From an uncultured Dehalococcoidia bacterium (GTDB lineage Bacteria > Chloroflexota > Dehalococcoidia > Lucifugimonadales > UBA1127): DNA of 64,000 bases. A program made the position numbers and the translations under genes. Position 1 is the stretch's first letter; each line of letters begins with the position of its first letter. Below the pieces are notes generated by a model, which ran no database searches, had not been told where the DNA came from, and saw only the letters and a list, made by a program, of their open reading frames with translations. This document shows, one piece after another, positions 9,375 through 18,321 of the stretch. Location of the stretch: the NCBI GenBank assembly GCA_951812285.1, contig OX638292.1, positions 1,528,551 to 1,592,550 on the forward strand, in the 5' to 3' direction.

Positions 9375-10688
9375 CTACGCGGCGTGAATGCGCGGTGACG
9401 CCGTCGGCCCGTGCGTCAGCTCCTTGATCTGCTCGATGGCCTCAACGGCCGGCACGTCACCCGGCAGGCTCACCCGGGCCGTGTGAATGGAGAAGCTCTC
9501 GGGGTTGTGCGGGCCCGGCGGCTCCTGGCCCTCCTGCAGCTCTCGCGCAGCTTTCAGCAGGCGACGGCGTACGCGCATGAGCGGCTCGTCGCTCGTGACC
9601 AAGTGCTCGAGCGAGCGGTCTGCGCGGGGGCCCCACTGGTCCTCGACGAGGGCGAGGTCCTGGATGGGGAAGGACTTGATGCCGGTGTAGGAGTAATTCT
9701 TCTGCAGGATGCGGTCAACGAGGTAGTCGTTGTCCTTGTTCTCGACGGCCATGAACGTGCCCGGGATCTGCTCCGGGTAGGTGAATCCGCCGTAGAGGTC
9801 GGTCTGCCGCTGCTTCTCGGTGAAGGGCTCGTAGCTCCAGCGGAAGCGGTACATGTAGCAGCTCTCATCGTCGATGGGGATGCGCATGTTGCTGGAGTAG
9901 ACTCCGGGGCCCGCAATGCCGGCCGAGCTGAAGCAGGGGAAGTAGAAGGTGCTCGCCGACACGGTCTGGGTGCCGTCGGCCTCCGGCGTTGCCGCGATCT
10001 GAAGCATGCCGAAGTCCGTCTCCTCGTAGGACACGTACTTCATTCGGAGGAAGCTGCGGTTACCGAGCAGGGAGCCCAGCGTCGGGGCGGCGTCCTGGAT
10101 GGCGCTGGGGGTCGCGAGGTCGCGGGTCATGTGGAGGAAGGCCGCGTGGCTCGGGTCGTAGTCGCCCTCGAGGGCCTGGAAGTAATTGCAGCGGAGGTGG
10201 TACTTGCGGACGTAGGTCTGGCCCTCGGGCAGGCTCATCCAGTCGAAGCCGGGACGCGGCGGCGTGCGGTCCTTGGGGCCGAGATAGGCCCACACTATGC
10301 CGGCAGCGTCGAAGCAGGGGTAGGATTTGAGCTCCACCTTGTCCCTGTACGTCTCACCTTCCGGGGAGTTGGGCAGGTCGACGCACTTGCCCGACACGTC
10401 GAACTTCCAGCCGTGGTAGACGCACCGGATGCCGCACTCCTCGTTGCGCCCGAAGAAGAGCGGCGCGCCGCGGTGCGGGCAGTAAGCGTCGACGAGCGCG
10501 GGTGTGCCGTTGCTGTCGCGGAAGGCGATGAGGTTCTCGCCGAGGAGCTTCACGCGCACCGGCGGGCAGTCGGCCGACGGGATCTCGGACTCCAGGCACG
10601 CCGGAATCCAGAACCGCCGGAAGAGCTCGCCCATGGGCGTGCCCGGGCCCGTTTGAGTGAGCATGTCGTTTTCTTCGTGGGTCAGCAT
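9375..10688 (-). CDS. Rieske non-heme iron oxygenase, alpha subunit (paralogue 3)
   Basis: A 437-residue oxygenase. Rieske ligands are C70/H72 and C89/H92; the iron site is D178/H181/H186 (EGDYDPSHAAFLHMTRD). The start is ATG 10688, with AGGAGGG 5 bases upstream; the preceding TTG (10691) is not needed. It is very close to paralogue 4 over its whole length, including CFSSAGIAGPGVYSSNMRIPIDDESCYMYRFRWSYEPFTE, so the pair is a recent duplication. Each copy has its own SD and its own 3' hairpin, so they are probably separate transcription units and not a single operon. Confidence 0.92.
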   Translation of the reverse strand: MLTHEENDMLTQTGPGTPMGELFRRFWIPACLESEIPSADCPPVRVKLLGENLIAFRDSNGTPALVDAYCPHRGAPLFFGRNEECGIRCVYHGWKFDVSGKCVDLPNSPEGETYRDKVELKSYPCFDAAGIVWAYLGPKDRTPPRPGFDWMSLPEGQTYVRKYHLRCNYFQALEGDYDPSHAAFLHMTRDLATPSAIQDAAPTLGSLLGNRSFLRMKYVSYEETDFGMLQIAATPEADGTQTVSASTFYFPCFSSAGIAGPGVYSSNMRIPIDDESCYMYRFRWSYEPFTEKQRQTDLYGGFTYPEQIPGTFMAVENKDNDYLVDRILQKNYSYTGIKSFPIQDLALVEDQWGPRADRSLEHLVTSDEPLMRVRRRLLKAARELQEGQEPPGPHNPESFSIHTARVSLPGDVPAVEAIEQIKELTHGPTASPRIHAA

Positions 10689-10787
10689 CAATACCCTCCT
10701 GCTCAGTGTTGACCGTTGCGAATAGCTATACCGCCCGCACCCTGCAGTGTCAAGCGGCGCAGGCTTATTCTTGCTGGGCCCGTGAAG

Positions 10788-10824
10788 GGAAAGAGGGCGG
10801 CCCGTTGGGCTCCGCCCTCTTTCC
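10788..10824 (-). terminator. G+C hairpin downstream of Rieske paralogue 4
   Basis: A 13-bp inverted repeat GGAAAGAGGGCGG / CCGCCCTCTTTCC with an 11-base loop, immediately past the stop at 10857 on the minus strand. Confidence 0.6.
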
Positions 10825-10856
10825 TCTGGCGTGTCGTGCTGCCAGTCGAACGGACC

Positions 10857-12170
10857 CTAGATCGTGTGGAGACGCGAATCCGGCGGCGGGCCTACAGTCA
10901 GGTCCTTGATACGGTCGATTACTTCCGTGGCCGGGAGGTTGGCGGGCATCCTTGTGCGCGCGGTGTGGGCGCGGAAGCCCTCGGGGTTGTGCGGGCCTGC
11001 CGGCTCCTGGCCCTCCTGCAGCTCGCGGGCCGCCTTCAGCAGGCGACGGCGCACGCGCATGAGCTGCTCGTCGGCCGTCACGAGGTGCTCGCGGCTGCGG
11101 TCTGCGCGGGGGCCCCACTGGTCCTCGACAAGGGCGAGGTCCTGGATGGGGAAGGACTTGATGCCGGTGTAGGAGTAGTTCTTCTGCAGGATGCGGTCCA
11201 CAAGGTAGTCGTTGTCCTTGTTCTCGACTGCCATGAAGGTGCCGGGGATCTGCTCCGGGTAGGTGAAGCCGCCGAAGCGGTCCTGGTTGCGCTGGTGCTC
11301 GGTGAAGGGCTCGTAGCTCCAGCGGAAGCGGTACATGTAGCAGCTCTCGTCGTCGATGGGGATGCGCATGTTGCTCGAGTACACACCCGGACCGGCGAGG
11401 CCCGCCGAACTGAAACACGGGAAGTAGAAGGTGCTGGCGGAGACGGTCTGCGTGCCGTCGGCCTCCGGCATCACGCCGACATGCAGCATGCCGAAGTCCG
11501 TCTCCTCAAAGGAGAGGAACTTCATCTTCAGGAAGCCCTTGTCACTCAGGAGCGATCCCAGCACCGGCGCCGCGTCCTGGATGGCCGACGGTGTGGTGAG
11601 GTCGCGGGTCATGTGCAGGAACATGCCGTGACTGGGGTCGTAGTCACCCTCGAGGGCCTGGAAGAAGTTGCAGCGGAGGTGGTACTTGCGCACGTAGGTG
11701 CGGTCGTCGGGCAGGTCCATCCAGTCGAAGCCGGGCCTCGGCGGCGTGCGGTCCTTGGGGCCGAGGTACGCCCACACCATGCCGGCGGCATCGAAGCAGG
11801 GGTATGCCGTGAGGGTCACCTTGTCCTTGTAGGTCTCGCCCTCCGGGGTGTTTGGCATGTCGACGCAGGCGCCCGACGCGTCGAACTTCCAGCCGTGGTA
11901 AACGCAGCGGATCCCACACTCCTCGTTGCGGCCGAAGAAGAGCGGCGCGCCGCGGTGCGGGCAGTAGGCGTCGACGAGGGCGGGTGTGCCGTTGCTGTCG
12001 CGGAAGGCGACGAGGTTTTCGCCGAGGAGCTTTACGCGCACCGGCGGGCAGTCAGCCGAGGGGATCTCCTCCGACAGGCACGCGGGCATCCAGAACCGGC
12101 GGAACAGCTCGCCCATGGGCGTGCCTCGGCCCGTCTGGGTGAGCATGTCATTCTCTTCACGGGTTAGCAT
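10857..12170 (-). CDS. Rieske non-heme iron oxygenase, alpha subunit (paralogue 4)
   Basis: A 437-residue oxygenase. Rieske ligands are C70/H72 and C89/H92; iron ligands D178/H181/H186 (EGDYDPSHGMFLHMTRD). Start ATG 12170 is preceded by AGGAGGG; the frame is open 12 codons further, but those residues are absent from the paralogues. The opening MLTREENDMLTQTGRGTPMG is shared almost exactly with paralogues 2 and 3. Upstream regions of copies 3 and 4 are also alike (GAGGGTA before ATG, GTGTTGACCGTTGC further up), so the duplication included the promoter. Co-regulation of copies 3 and 4 is therefore likely. Confidence 0.92.
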   Translation of the reverse strand: MLTREENDMLTQTGRGTPMGELFRRFWMPACLSEEIPSADCPPVRVKLLGENLVAFRDSNGTPALVDAYCPHRGAPLFFGRNEECGIRCVYHGWKFDASGACVDMPNTPEGETYKDKVTLTAYPCFDAAGMVWAYLGPKDRTPPRPGFDWMDLPDDRTYVRKYHLRCNFFQALEGDYDPSHGMFLHMTRDLTTPSAIQDAAPVLGSLLSDKGFLKMKFLSFEETDFGMLHVGVMPEADGTQTVSASTFYFPCFSSAGLAGPGVYSSNMRIPIDDESCYMYRFRWSYEPFTEHQRNQDRFGGFTYPEQIPGTFMAVENKDNDYLVDRILQKNYSYTGIKSFPIQDLALVEDQWGPRADRSREHLVTADEQLMRVRRRLLKAARELQEGQEPAGPHNPEGFRAHTARTRMPANLPATEVIDRIKDLTVGPPPDSRLHTI

Positions 12171-12263
12171 CCGTACCCTCCTGGCGAGTGTTGACCGTTG
12201 CAACAAGCTATAGCGTCCGAGCGAGGGGGTGTCAAGGGAGCGGGCGTCCCTCGCGCGGCAATG

Positions 12264-12698
12264 CTATGCCGACTGTGCCGTGCGCCATCGGGAGGCTGCG
12301 AGCCCTCCCAGGACGGAGAACAGCGGGAATAGGACGAACAGACCTATCGGGAACCAGAGCCTCGCGGGATAGAAGACGTAGAAGGAGTACACGCCCCAGA
12401 GCGAGAGGAGCGCGCCGACAGCCACCGCCACAGCGAGGGCGCGTCTTCGCGCGGCCAAGCCGCTCGCAACGCCGCCGGCGAGGCCGCCGAGCGCGCTACC
12501 GAGGACGACGAGCGCGAGGCCGCTGGTCTTCGCGCCCTCGACGCGCTCGGCTGTCTCCTCGGCCGTCTGCGGGTCCAGGAGCTCAGGCGGCGTGGGGTAG
12601 GCGGCCTCGGCGACGAACCCCATCGCGAAGAAGACGACGTGGGCGACGGCGACCCCGAGGACAATGGCCAGAAGCGCTCTCAACCAGCCCTCCCGCAA
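12264..12698 (-). CDS. Small integral membrane protein, unknown function
   Basis: A 144-residue protein with four predicted helices: residues 5-27, about 60-82, 86-104 and 114-136. Between the first two is an acidic extracytoplasmic or cytoplasmic loop (PPELLDPQTAEETAERVEGAK). No recognisable motif. It lies 12 bases downstream of lhgO on the same strand and may be co-transcribed with it. I do not recognise the family. Confidence 0.65.
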   Translation of the reverse strand: MREGWLRALLAIVLGVAVAHVVFFAMGFVAEAAYPTPPELLDPQTAEETAERVEGAKTSGLALVVLGSALGGLAGGVASGLAARRRALAVAVAVGALLSLWGVYSFYVFYPARLWFPIGLFVLFPLFSVLGGLAASRWRTAQSA

Positions 12699-12710
12699 GG
12701 CTGCAAGTCG

Positions 12711-13928
12711 TCATCCCAGTGTAAACGCCTCTTCCGCCATGTCCACGATGCCACGGCTTATCGACAGCGATGCTGTTGCGCCCGGCGAGGGGGCGTTGCG
12801 GACGTGGATGGCGCTGCCCGTCACCGTGATACGGAAGTCGTCAACGAGGGCGCCGGTGCGCTCGACGGCCTGGGCGCGGACGCCTGCGCCGCCTTCGCCG
12901 AGGTGGCGCGACTCGACCTCAGGCACGAGCCGCTGAAGCGACCGGGTGAACGCGCCCTTGCTGAAGGAGCGGTAGTACTCCTGGAAGGCCGTCTTCCAGT
13001 AGCGGCCGGCCATGCCCCAGAAGCCGGGGAAGCTGAGGGTCGCAAGGGTCTCGCCTATGTTCACCTTGAACTTGGTGTAGCCCTCCTGGGCGAAGGCGAG
13101 TACGGCGTTCGGGCCGGCCTCGACGCCGCCGTGGATGCCCTTGGTGAAGTGGACGCCGAGGAAGGGGAAGCGGGGGTCTGGCACGGGGTAGATGAGCCCT
13201 CGTACGAGGGACGCGCCCTCGGGCGTCAGGGTGTAGTACTCGCCGCGGAAGGGGATGATGCGCATGTCGTACGGGGCGCCCATCTTTGCCGCGATGGTGT
13301 GGGCGTAGAGGCCGGCGCAGTTGACGAGGTACTTCGCCGACACGTCGCCGCGGGAGGTCTCGACGGTGATGGCGCCGTCGGTGTCCTGCGAGACGTCCTC
13401 TACCTTGGCGCCCATGAGGACGTCGCCGCCGTTCTCCTGGAAGCGGCGGGCGTAGGCCTCGGTGACCTCCGTGTAGTCGACGATGCCGGTGTTGGGCGAC
13501 CAGAGGGCGCGGATGCCGGCTGAGTGGGGCTCGATCTCCTTCAGGCGCTCGGGGCCGATCATCTCGAGGCCGGGGACGCCGTTGGCGACGCCGCGCTCAT
13601 GGAGGTCGTCGAGGCGGCCGAGCTCGTCCTCGCGGGTGGCGACGATGACCTTGCCGCAGAGCTCGTACTCGACGCCGGCCTCGTCGCAGAACTCCATGAG
13701 CGACTTGGATCCCGTCACGCAGTTCTGGGCCTTGAGGGAGCCGGGCTTGTAGTAGATGCCGGAGTGGATGACGCCGCTGTTGTGGCCGGTCTGGTGGGCG
13801 GCGAGCCGGTCTTCCTTCTCCAACACGCCGACGCTAAGCCGGGGGTGGCGGTGGACGAACTCCATGGCCGTCGCGACGCCGAGGATGCCGCCGCCGACGA
13901 CCGCTACGTCGTAGGTGTAGTCAGCCAT
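12711..13928 (-). CDS. lhgO: L-2-hydroxyglutarate oxidase (LhgO)
   Basis: A 405-residue FAD enzyme of the DAO/glycerol-3-phosphate oxidase family. The dinucleotide motif is VAVVGGGILGVATAMEF near residue 8. LAAHQTGHNSGVIHSGIYYKPGSLKA, PNTGIVDYTEVTEAYARRF and LVNCAGLYAHTIA are signature stretches of LhgO, which oxidises L-2-hydroxyglutarate to 2-oxoglutarate and passes electrons to the quinone pool. C-terminal RRFVPEVE-like and GVRAQAVERTGALVDDF stretches are also as expected. It begins at ATG 13928, the only start that keeps the Rossmann fold intact. It probably repairs or catabolises L-2-hydroxyglutarate formed during lysine or glutarate breakdown. Confidence 0.9.
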   Translation of the reverse strand: MADYTYDVAVVGGGILGVATAMEFVHRHPRLSVGVLEKEDRLAAHQTGHNSGVIHSGIYYKPGSLKAQNCVTGSKSLMEFCDEAGVEYELCGKVIVATREDELGRLDDLHERGVANGVPGLEMIGPERLKEIEPHSAGIRALWSPNTGIVDYTEVTEAYARRFQENGGDVLMGAKVEDVSQDTDGAITVETSRGDVSAKYLVNCAGLYAHTIAAKMGAPYDMRIIPFRGEYYTLTPEGASLVRGLIYPVPDPRFPFLGVHFTKGIHGGVEAGPNAVLAFAQEGYTKFKVNIGETLATLSFPGFWGMAGRYWKTAFQEYYRSFSKGAFTRSLQRLVPEVESRHLGEGGAGVRAQAVERTGALVDDFRITVTGSAIHVRNAPSPGATASLSISRGIVDMAEEAFTLG

Positions 13929-14081
13929 TGCCGTTCACCTCTGGGGTTGCTTTGCGAGATGGCTCAATGTAGCTGGGGGTGGGTGGGGGCGTCAATGTTG
14001 CCCGGACAGGGTGGAGCTAAGGTCAATTTGCCCAATTGGGTCGGCCCCTGCCTGCGCAGGGGCGAGAGGGGTGGGGTAGGG

Positions 14082-14297
14082 TCATCCCGCTTTGATGGTA
14101 TGGAGGGGCAGGGCCGTGGTCTCAAGCGTTCCGAGGTCCAAGCGGCGCGAGGCGTGGTCAATGTCGAAGCCGACGACCTCTCCGGCTGCGTCCACGTCAA
14201 CGTTCAAGCCGCGGGTAACCTCGATGGTCTCGGCGCCGGGCTCCGGCTTGAACTCGACGTATAGGCTATCGGTTTCCGGGTAGTAGTGCAATTTCAC
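14082..14297 (-). CDS. DUF2283 domain protein
   Basis: A 71-residue protein starting with GTG at 14297, with GAAGGGA as SD about 6 bases upstream. The sequence KLHYYPETDSLYVEFKPEPGAE...VVGFDIDHASRRLDL is the complete DUF2283 pattern (YDxExDxLYV then GFDIxxAS). The frame runs on upstream to 14606, but that extension is non-homologous. DUF2283 proteins are small, often near toxin-antitoxin or mobile genes; their function is unknown. It stands alone here. Confidence 0.8.
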   Translation of the reverse strand: MKLHYYPETDSLYVEFKPEPGAETIEVTRGLNVDVDAAGEVVGFDIDHASRRLDLGTLETTALPLHTIKAG

Positions 14298-14629
14298 GGC
14301 TGGTCCCTTCGATCCTCCGCCTGCCGAGATAGTTGGTGATACAGCCCAAGATCTCCTGTGTGCATCCTTGGCGCTGCGTGTCGGGGGTATAGGCATTTTA
14401 CCATGCGGCGGGAGGCCCTTCGACGGGCTCAGGGCGAGCGGCAGGGTTGGGTGGACTCTTGGCGTGGCTGTGGGCGAATGGCGCCGCCCCACCCCACCCC
14501 TGGATACCGGCTTCCGACGGTATGGAGGATTGGGGAGGCTGGGTGCGCGGACGGGGGCGCCCACACCGCGAAGCCGCTGTGCGCTACAATGCCCGCGTTG
14601 TTGCACGACTTAGATATGTGGAGGCTGCT

Positions 14630-16276
14630 ATGAAGACCGTTGACGCCATCATCGACATCTTGGTGCGGGAGAGGGTGGAGTTTCTTAGCTGCTTCCCGAC
14701 TACGTCGGTCATTGACGCGGCGGCGTCCGTGGGGATGCGGCCGGTGATATGCCGGCAGGAGCGGGTGGGCGTCGGGATTGCGGACGGGTTTGCGCGGGTG
14801 ACGAACGGTCGGCGGCCGGCAGTGTTCGCGATGCAGTACGGGCCGGGGGCTGAAAACGCCTTTGCGGGCGTGGCGACGGCGTACTCGGACTCGACGCCGA
14901 TACTGCTGATCCCGCTGGGGCAGGCGAGCGCGATTGCGGGGGTGCCGCCGATCTTCAGCTCGGAGGAGAGCTACGGCGCGGTGACCAAGTGGGTGGAGCG
15001 GCTGGACCACCCGCACCGGCTGTCGGAGGTTATGCGGCGGGCGTTCAGCCGGATTCGGCACGGGAAGCCGGGGCCGGTGATGGTCGAGGTTGCGGCGGAC
15101 ATTCTGGACGTGGACATCGGGGACGTGTGCGACGACTACTCGGCCGTCGCGGCGACGCGGTCGGCGGCGGACCCGCGGGACGTGCTGGCGGCGGCTCGGG
15201 CGCTCGTCGAGGCGGAGCGGCCGGTGATCTTCGCGGGGCAGGGCGTGCTGTACGCGGAGGCGACGGACGAGCTCGTCGCGCTGGCGGAGCAGCTGCAGAT
15301 ACCCGTCGTGACGACGATGCTGGGGAAGAGCGCTTTCCCGGAGGACCACCCACTGTCGGGCGGCACGGTGGCTACGGTCATGTCGCCGCTGGGGTACCGG
15401 GCGATGGCCGACGCCGACGTGGTGCTGGCTGTCGGGGCGAGCCTTACGCGGCACCCGATGTCGATCACGGTGCCGCCGGGGAAGACGGTCATCCACGCCA
15501 CGAACGACGAGGGGGACATCAACAAGGGCTACCCGGCCGCGTACCCGATCCTGGGGGACGCGAAGCTGACGCTGGCGCAGTTCTCCGAGGCGGTGGCGGA
15601 GGTCCGGGGGACCTATGTGGCGCGGGACAACAACGTCGCGGCGGAGCTGGCGGAGCAGCGGGACGCGTGGATGGCGGAGTGGTCGCCGGTGCTGACGTCC
15701 GGGGAGACGCCGATCAACCCGTACCGGGTGATCCACGAGATGCAGCGGGCCATCCCGCCGGCCGAGGCCATCGTGACGCACGACTCGGGGAGCCCGCGGG
15801 ACCAGATGCTGCCGTTCTACGTGGCGCCGTCGCCTCGGAGCTACCTGGGGTGGGGGAAGTCGCACGGGCTCGGCACGGGGCTTGGGCTGACGATCGGGGC
15901 GAAGCTGGCGGAGCCGGAGAAGGTGTGCATCAACGTCATGGGCGACGCGGCCTTCGGGATGACGGGGCTGGACGTCGAGACGGCAGTGCGGGCGGAGGCG
16001 CCGATCATCACGGTGGTGTTCAACAACGGGACGATGGCCATCGAGAACCGGAACATGATCTCCAGCCACGAGCGGTACAAGGCGCGGGACCTGGGCGGGC
16101 AGTACGCGGACATCGGACGGGCGCTTGGGGCGTACGCCGAGCGGGTGTCGGACCCGGACGACGTAGGGGCGGCGTTCGAGCGGGCGCGGCGGGTGACGGA
16201 GGAGCAGGGGCAGGCCGTGCTGCTGGAGTTCATGACGTCGGCGGAGACGCGGTTCTCGCACCGGCGGGCGCTGTAG
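14630..16276 (+). CDS. Thiamine-diphosphate-dependent enzyme (acetolactate synthase-like)
   Basis: A 548-residue protein with three TPP-enzyme domains. The N-terminal Pyr domain holds the catalytic glutamate in ICRQERVGVGIADGFAR. The central domain contains the ARALVEAERPVIFAGQGV nucleotide-fold stretch. The C-terminal PP domain has the Mg-TPP motif GDAAFGMTGLD...FNNGTM. Start ATG 14630 has GTGGAGG just upstream. Family members include acetolactate synthase, benzoylformate decarboxylase and glyoxylate carboligase. There is no ilvN or ilvC nearby and the FAD-binding middle is not obviously conserved, so a catabolic 2-oxoacid decarboxylase or carboligase is as likely as amino-acid synthesis. 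Confidence 0.85.
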   Translation: MKTVDAIIDILVRERVEFLSCFPTTSVIDAAASVGMRPVICRQERVGVGIADGFARVTNGRRPAVFAMQYGPGAENAFAGVATAYSDSTPILLIPLGQASAIAGVPPIFSSEESYGAVTKWVERLDHPHRLSEVMRRAFSRIRHGKPGPVMVEVAADILDVDIGDVCDDYSAVAATRSAADPRDVLAAARALVEAERPVIFAGQGVLYAEATDELVALAEQLQIPVVTTMLGKSAFPEDHPLSGGTVATVMSPLGYRAMADADVVLAVGASLTRHPMSITVPPGKTVIHATNDEGDINKGYPAAYPILGDAKLTLAQFSEAVAEVRGTYVARDNNVAAELAEQRDAWMAEWSPVLTSGETPINPYRVIHEMQRAIPPAEAIVTHDSGSPRDQMLPFYVAPSPRSYLGWGKSHGLGTGLGLTIGAKLAEPEKVCINVMGDAAFGMTGLDVETAVRAEAPIITVVFNNGTMAIENRNMISSHERYKARDLGGQYADIGRALGAYAERVSDPDDVGAAFERARRVTEEQGQAVLLEFMTSAETRFSHRRAL

Positions 16277-16677
16277 CGGGGCTCGCGCCGGGGGGCTGGC
16301 AGGGGTGGGTTCGATTCGATTCGAGTCGCTCCAAGTGAAGTTCTGCAGAACGAGTCTCCTACGAAAAGGCCCTCGACAGATACGACTCAATTGAACACGG
16401 TTGGCGGCCTTCGGGGCGAGTCCAGCCGCCGACGAGTTACGAAAAGCCGACTTTTTCGACATTTTCGTGCTGCTGTGCCGGGGGCTGAAGGCGGCGCCGG
16501 GCGATTGTGGGTAGGCGTTGGTGAGCGTTTGCATGGGGGAAGGGTAGAGGGTCGAGGCGAGCATGCGCAATCGGCCCGTGTCAGGGTCAAGCGGGCGACC
16601 TCGACGCGGGCTTGGGGTTGGGGACGTTGGTCGGAGGGTCCGACGGTCCCGGTGCGGTTGCGATCAGCGTTTGCCGG
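16277..16677. other. Intergenic region, no gene recognised
   Basis: About 400 bases between convergent genes. No ORF with coding character on either strand and no repeats of the families seen further right. It contains GATTCGATTCGAGTC at about 16311, a near match (inverted) to a sequence at 24343; this may be chance. Confidence 0.5.
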
Positions 16678-17511
16678 CTAACCGCTTTTCGCTCGGAAGG
16701 GGTTTGGGATGAACATCGGCACGGCGGCCTGGTAGCGGCCGTAGCCGGGATAGCGTTCGCTCGAAATTCCCTCGCCGACGCGGGTGGCTGAGCGAAACAG
16801 CAGAATCAGCACCAGGCAGCCGATGCCCGTCCAGTGCAGAATCTGGCCCGAGGCGGATACGGCAAAGAGGTAGAAGGCCACCCACATCCCCATTTCCGAC
16901 AGGTAGCTGGGGTGGCGAGAGAACCGAAACAGGCCCGCTGTCATGAAGGGCTGCTCCACCTCAATTCCCTCGTCAATCAGGCGCTTCTTGTTCTGTTGAA
17001 AGCGCCACATTTGTACATCGGCGACTGCCTCAATCGCGAGGAAGAGCAGGAAGCACGCGACCGCGGCGTAGTCGAGCCATCGCAGGGGTTGACCGGCAAA
17101 CAGCCACGCCTGGTGAATGGGCGCCGTGAAGAGCCAGATGATGGCCATCTGGCCGAGGGATATGAAGGTCGCGTTGAGGAGATGGAATCTCAGCGACCCA
17201 AGCCGCTCCCTGAGACGGGTCCAGCGATAGTCCTCACGGCCGACCCTGTAACCGCCCTTCAGCGCCAAGTTGAAGGTCAACCGGGCGCCCCACACGACCG
17301 CGAGCGCGGTCATGACGTTGACGCGAGCGGATTCGAACTGCAGGTCGACGGCCACGATGAGGCAGTAGACGGCGGGGGCAATTGACCACAGGCGGTCCAC
17401 CCAGGACGCGTCGCGCGTCACCACCGAGAGCGCCCAGCAGAGCGCCGCCAAGACGACGCACACCTGCAGCGCCGTCCCGTAGGGCGTGCCCGCAAGGGGA
17501 TGGTCGATCAT
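16678..17511 (-). CDS. DUF1295 domain membrane protein (steroid 5-alpha-reductase-like)
   Basis: A 277-residue protein with six to seven helices. The C-terminal half holds GLFRFSRHPSYLSEMGMWVAFYLF, the HPxY motif of isoprenylcysteine-methyltransferase and 5-alpha-reductase-like enzymes, and ends with ERYPGYGRYQAAVPMFIPNPF, the closing motif of DUF1295. WVDRLWSIAPAVYC near the N-terminus is also characteristic. Start ATG 17511; the open frame upstream to 17697 has no homology. Members reduce double bonds in steroid- or lipid-like substrates or are of unknown activity; the exact reaction here is unknown. Confidence 0.85.
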   Translation of the reverse strand: MIDHPLAGTPYGTALQVCVVLAALCWALSVVTRDASWVDRLWSIAPAVYCLIVAVDLQFESARVNVMTALAVVWGARLTFNLALKGGYRVGREDYRWTRLRERLGSLRFHLLNATFISLGQMAIIWLFTAPIHQAWLFAGQPLRWLDYAAVACFLLFLAIEAVADVQMWRFQQNKKRLIDEGIEVEQPFMTAGLFRFSRHPSYLSEMGMWVAFYLFAVSASGQILHWTGIGCLVLILLFRSATRVGEGISSERYPGYGRYQAAVPMFIPNPFRAKSG

Positions 17512-17853
17512 GAGCACACCACCCGCCTCCTCCCAGCCAACGATGGGGACTATAGCCGTGCGCACTCGCGGCGGCAACGGAATGGTCCGTACCGACGGGT
17601 GCGAGGCGCTCCGTGGCCGCTCATCGGCGTCGGAACGGGGGCAGCAGGCTCGGGGGTGCGCGACGGCGCTGGGGCGAGAGTTCGGGGATCGCGCCACGTC
17701 GGGAGGGGCGGGGCGAATCGGGCAGGACGAATTTCATCGCGGGGGAAGGGTGACGGCATCGGGTCGCGGGGGCGGATGACGGGGTCGACGAGATTTCCGG
17801 GGACTGACACGGGGATGTTGCGGGAAGGGCCGGCGGTTCTCCAGACTGGTCGC
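17512..17853. other. Divergent intergenic region, no gene recognised
   Basis: About 340 bases between the divergent DUF1295 gene and the 17854 gene. It should carry both promoters, but no convincing -35/-10 pair can be read in this G+C-rich DNA. Confidence 0.4.
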
Positions 17854-18321
17854 ATGGAGACGTACAACACACCCGACAACACGCCCGACAACACGCCCGA
17901 CAAGACGCCTGACACGACGCCTGACAAGACGCCCCGGAGGACGCCGAAGCGGCGGTCCGGCGGTCAGCCCGGCAACACGAACGCGCGGAAGCACGGGTTC
18001 TACTCGTCCTTCCTATTGCCCAAGGAACGGCGGAAGCTGAAGGAGGCGAGCCGGATTGAGGGGCTGGACAATGAACTCAGCATCCTTCGATACAAGATGG
18101 GCCGCATGCTTGAGGACCCCAACGCCACGGCGATTCAATTGGGGCGGGCGGCGGACGTGATTGCCCGGGTGGCGAAGGTGCAGCGCAAGTACTTTGGGCC
18201 GACGGAGGATGACCTTGCCGGGAGACTCGCAGGAATGGTGAATAGCTTTGGCGCTGCGCTGGGGTTGGGGGAGTTTGCCGACGGGAAGTCGGAGGGCGAC
18301 GGGGGGTCGGGGGTAGGGTGA
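17854..18321 (+). CDS. GGQPGN-NARKHG motif protein with N-terminal TPD repeats
   Basis: A 155-residue protein. After METYN come about five tetrapeptides of the form TPD(N/K/T) encoded by near-perfect 12-base tandem repeats, then a basic stretch RRTPKRRSGGQPGNTNARKHGFYSS. The rest is helical (LKEASRIEGLDNELSILRYKMGRMLEDPNATAIQLGRAADVIARVAKVQRKYFG). The GGQxGNxNAxxHGxY motif occurs in small phage-terminase-like or DNA-associated proteins, which suggests nucleic-acid binding. A relative lies at 23972. Both touch blocks of palindromic repeats. ATG 17854 is the first methionine upstream of the repeats; no strong SD is visible. Function unknown. Confidence 0.65.
   Translation: METYNTPDNTPDNTPDKTPDTTPDKTPRRTPKRRSGGQPGNTNARKHGFYSSFLLPKERRKLKEASRIEGLDNELSILRYKMGRMLEDPNATAIQLGRAADVIARVAKVQRKYFGPTEDDLAGRLAGMVNSFGAALGLGEFADGKSEGDGGSGVG
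17863..17930 (+). repeat. 12-base tandem repeat encoding TPD(N/K/T)
   Basis: About five consecutive copies of ACRCCYGACAMS-like units (for example ACGCCCGACAAC) within the start of the 17854 gene, in frame. Copy number is likely to vary by slippage. Confidence 0.75.

Noticed and set aside
9411..10712. Long plus-strand ORFs opposite the Rieske genes (also 8159-9427 and 10716-12167)
   Set aside because: They are antisense shadows of strongly conserved Rieske genes, rich in Val/Ala/Glu, with no SD and no recognisable motif.
14429..16570. 713-codon minus-strand ORF and other ORFs opposite the TPP enzyme
   Set aside because: Arg/His/Pro-rich translation typical of the wrong strand in G+C-rich genes; the plus-strand TPP enzyme has full motif support.
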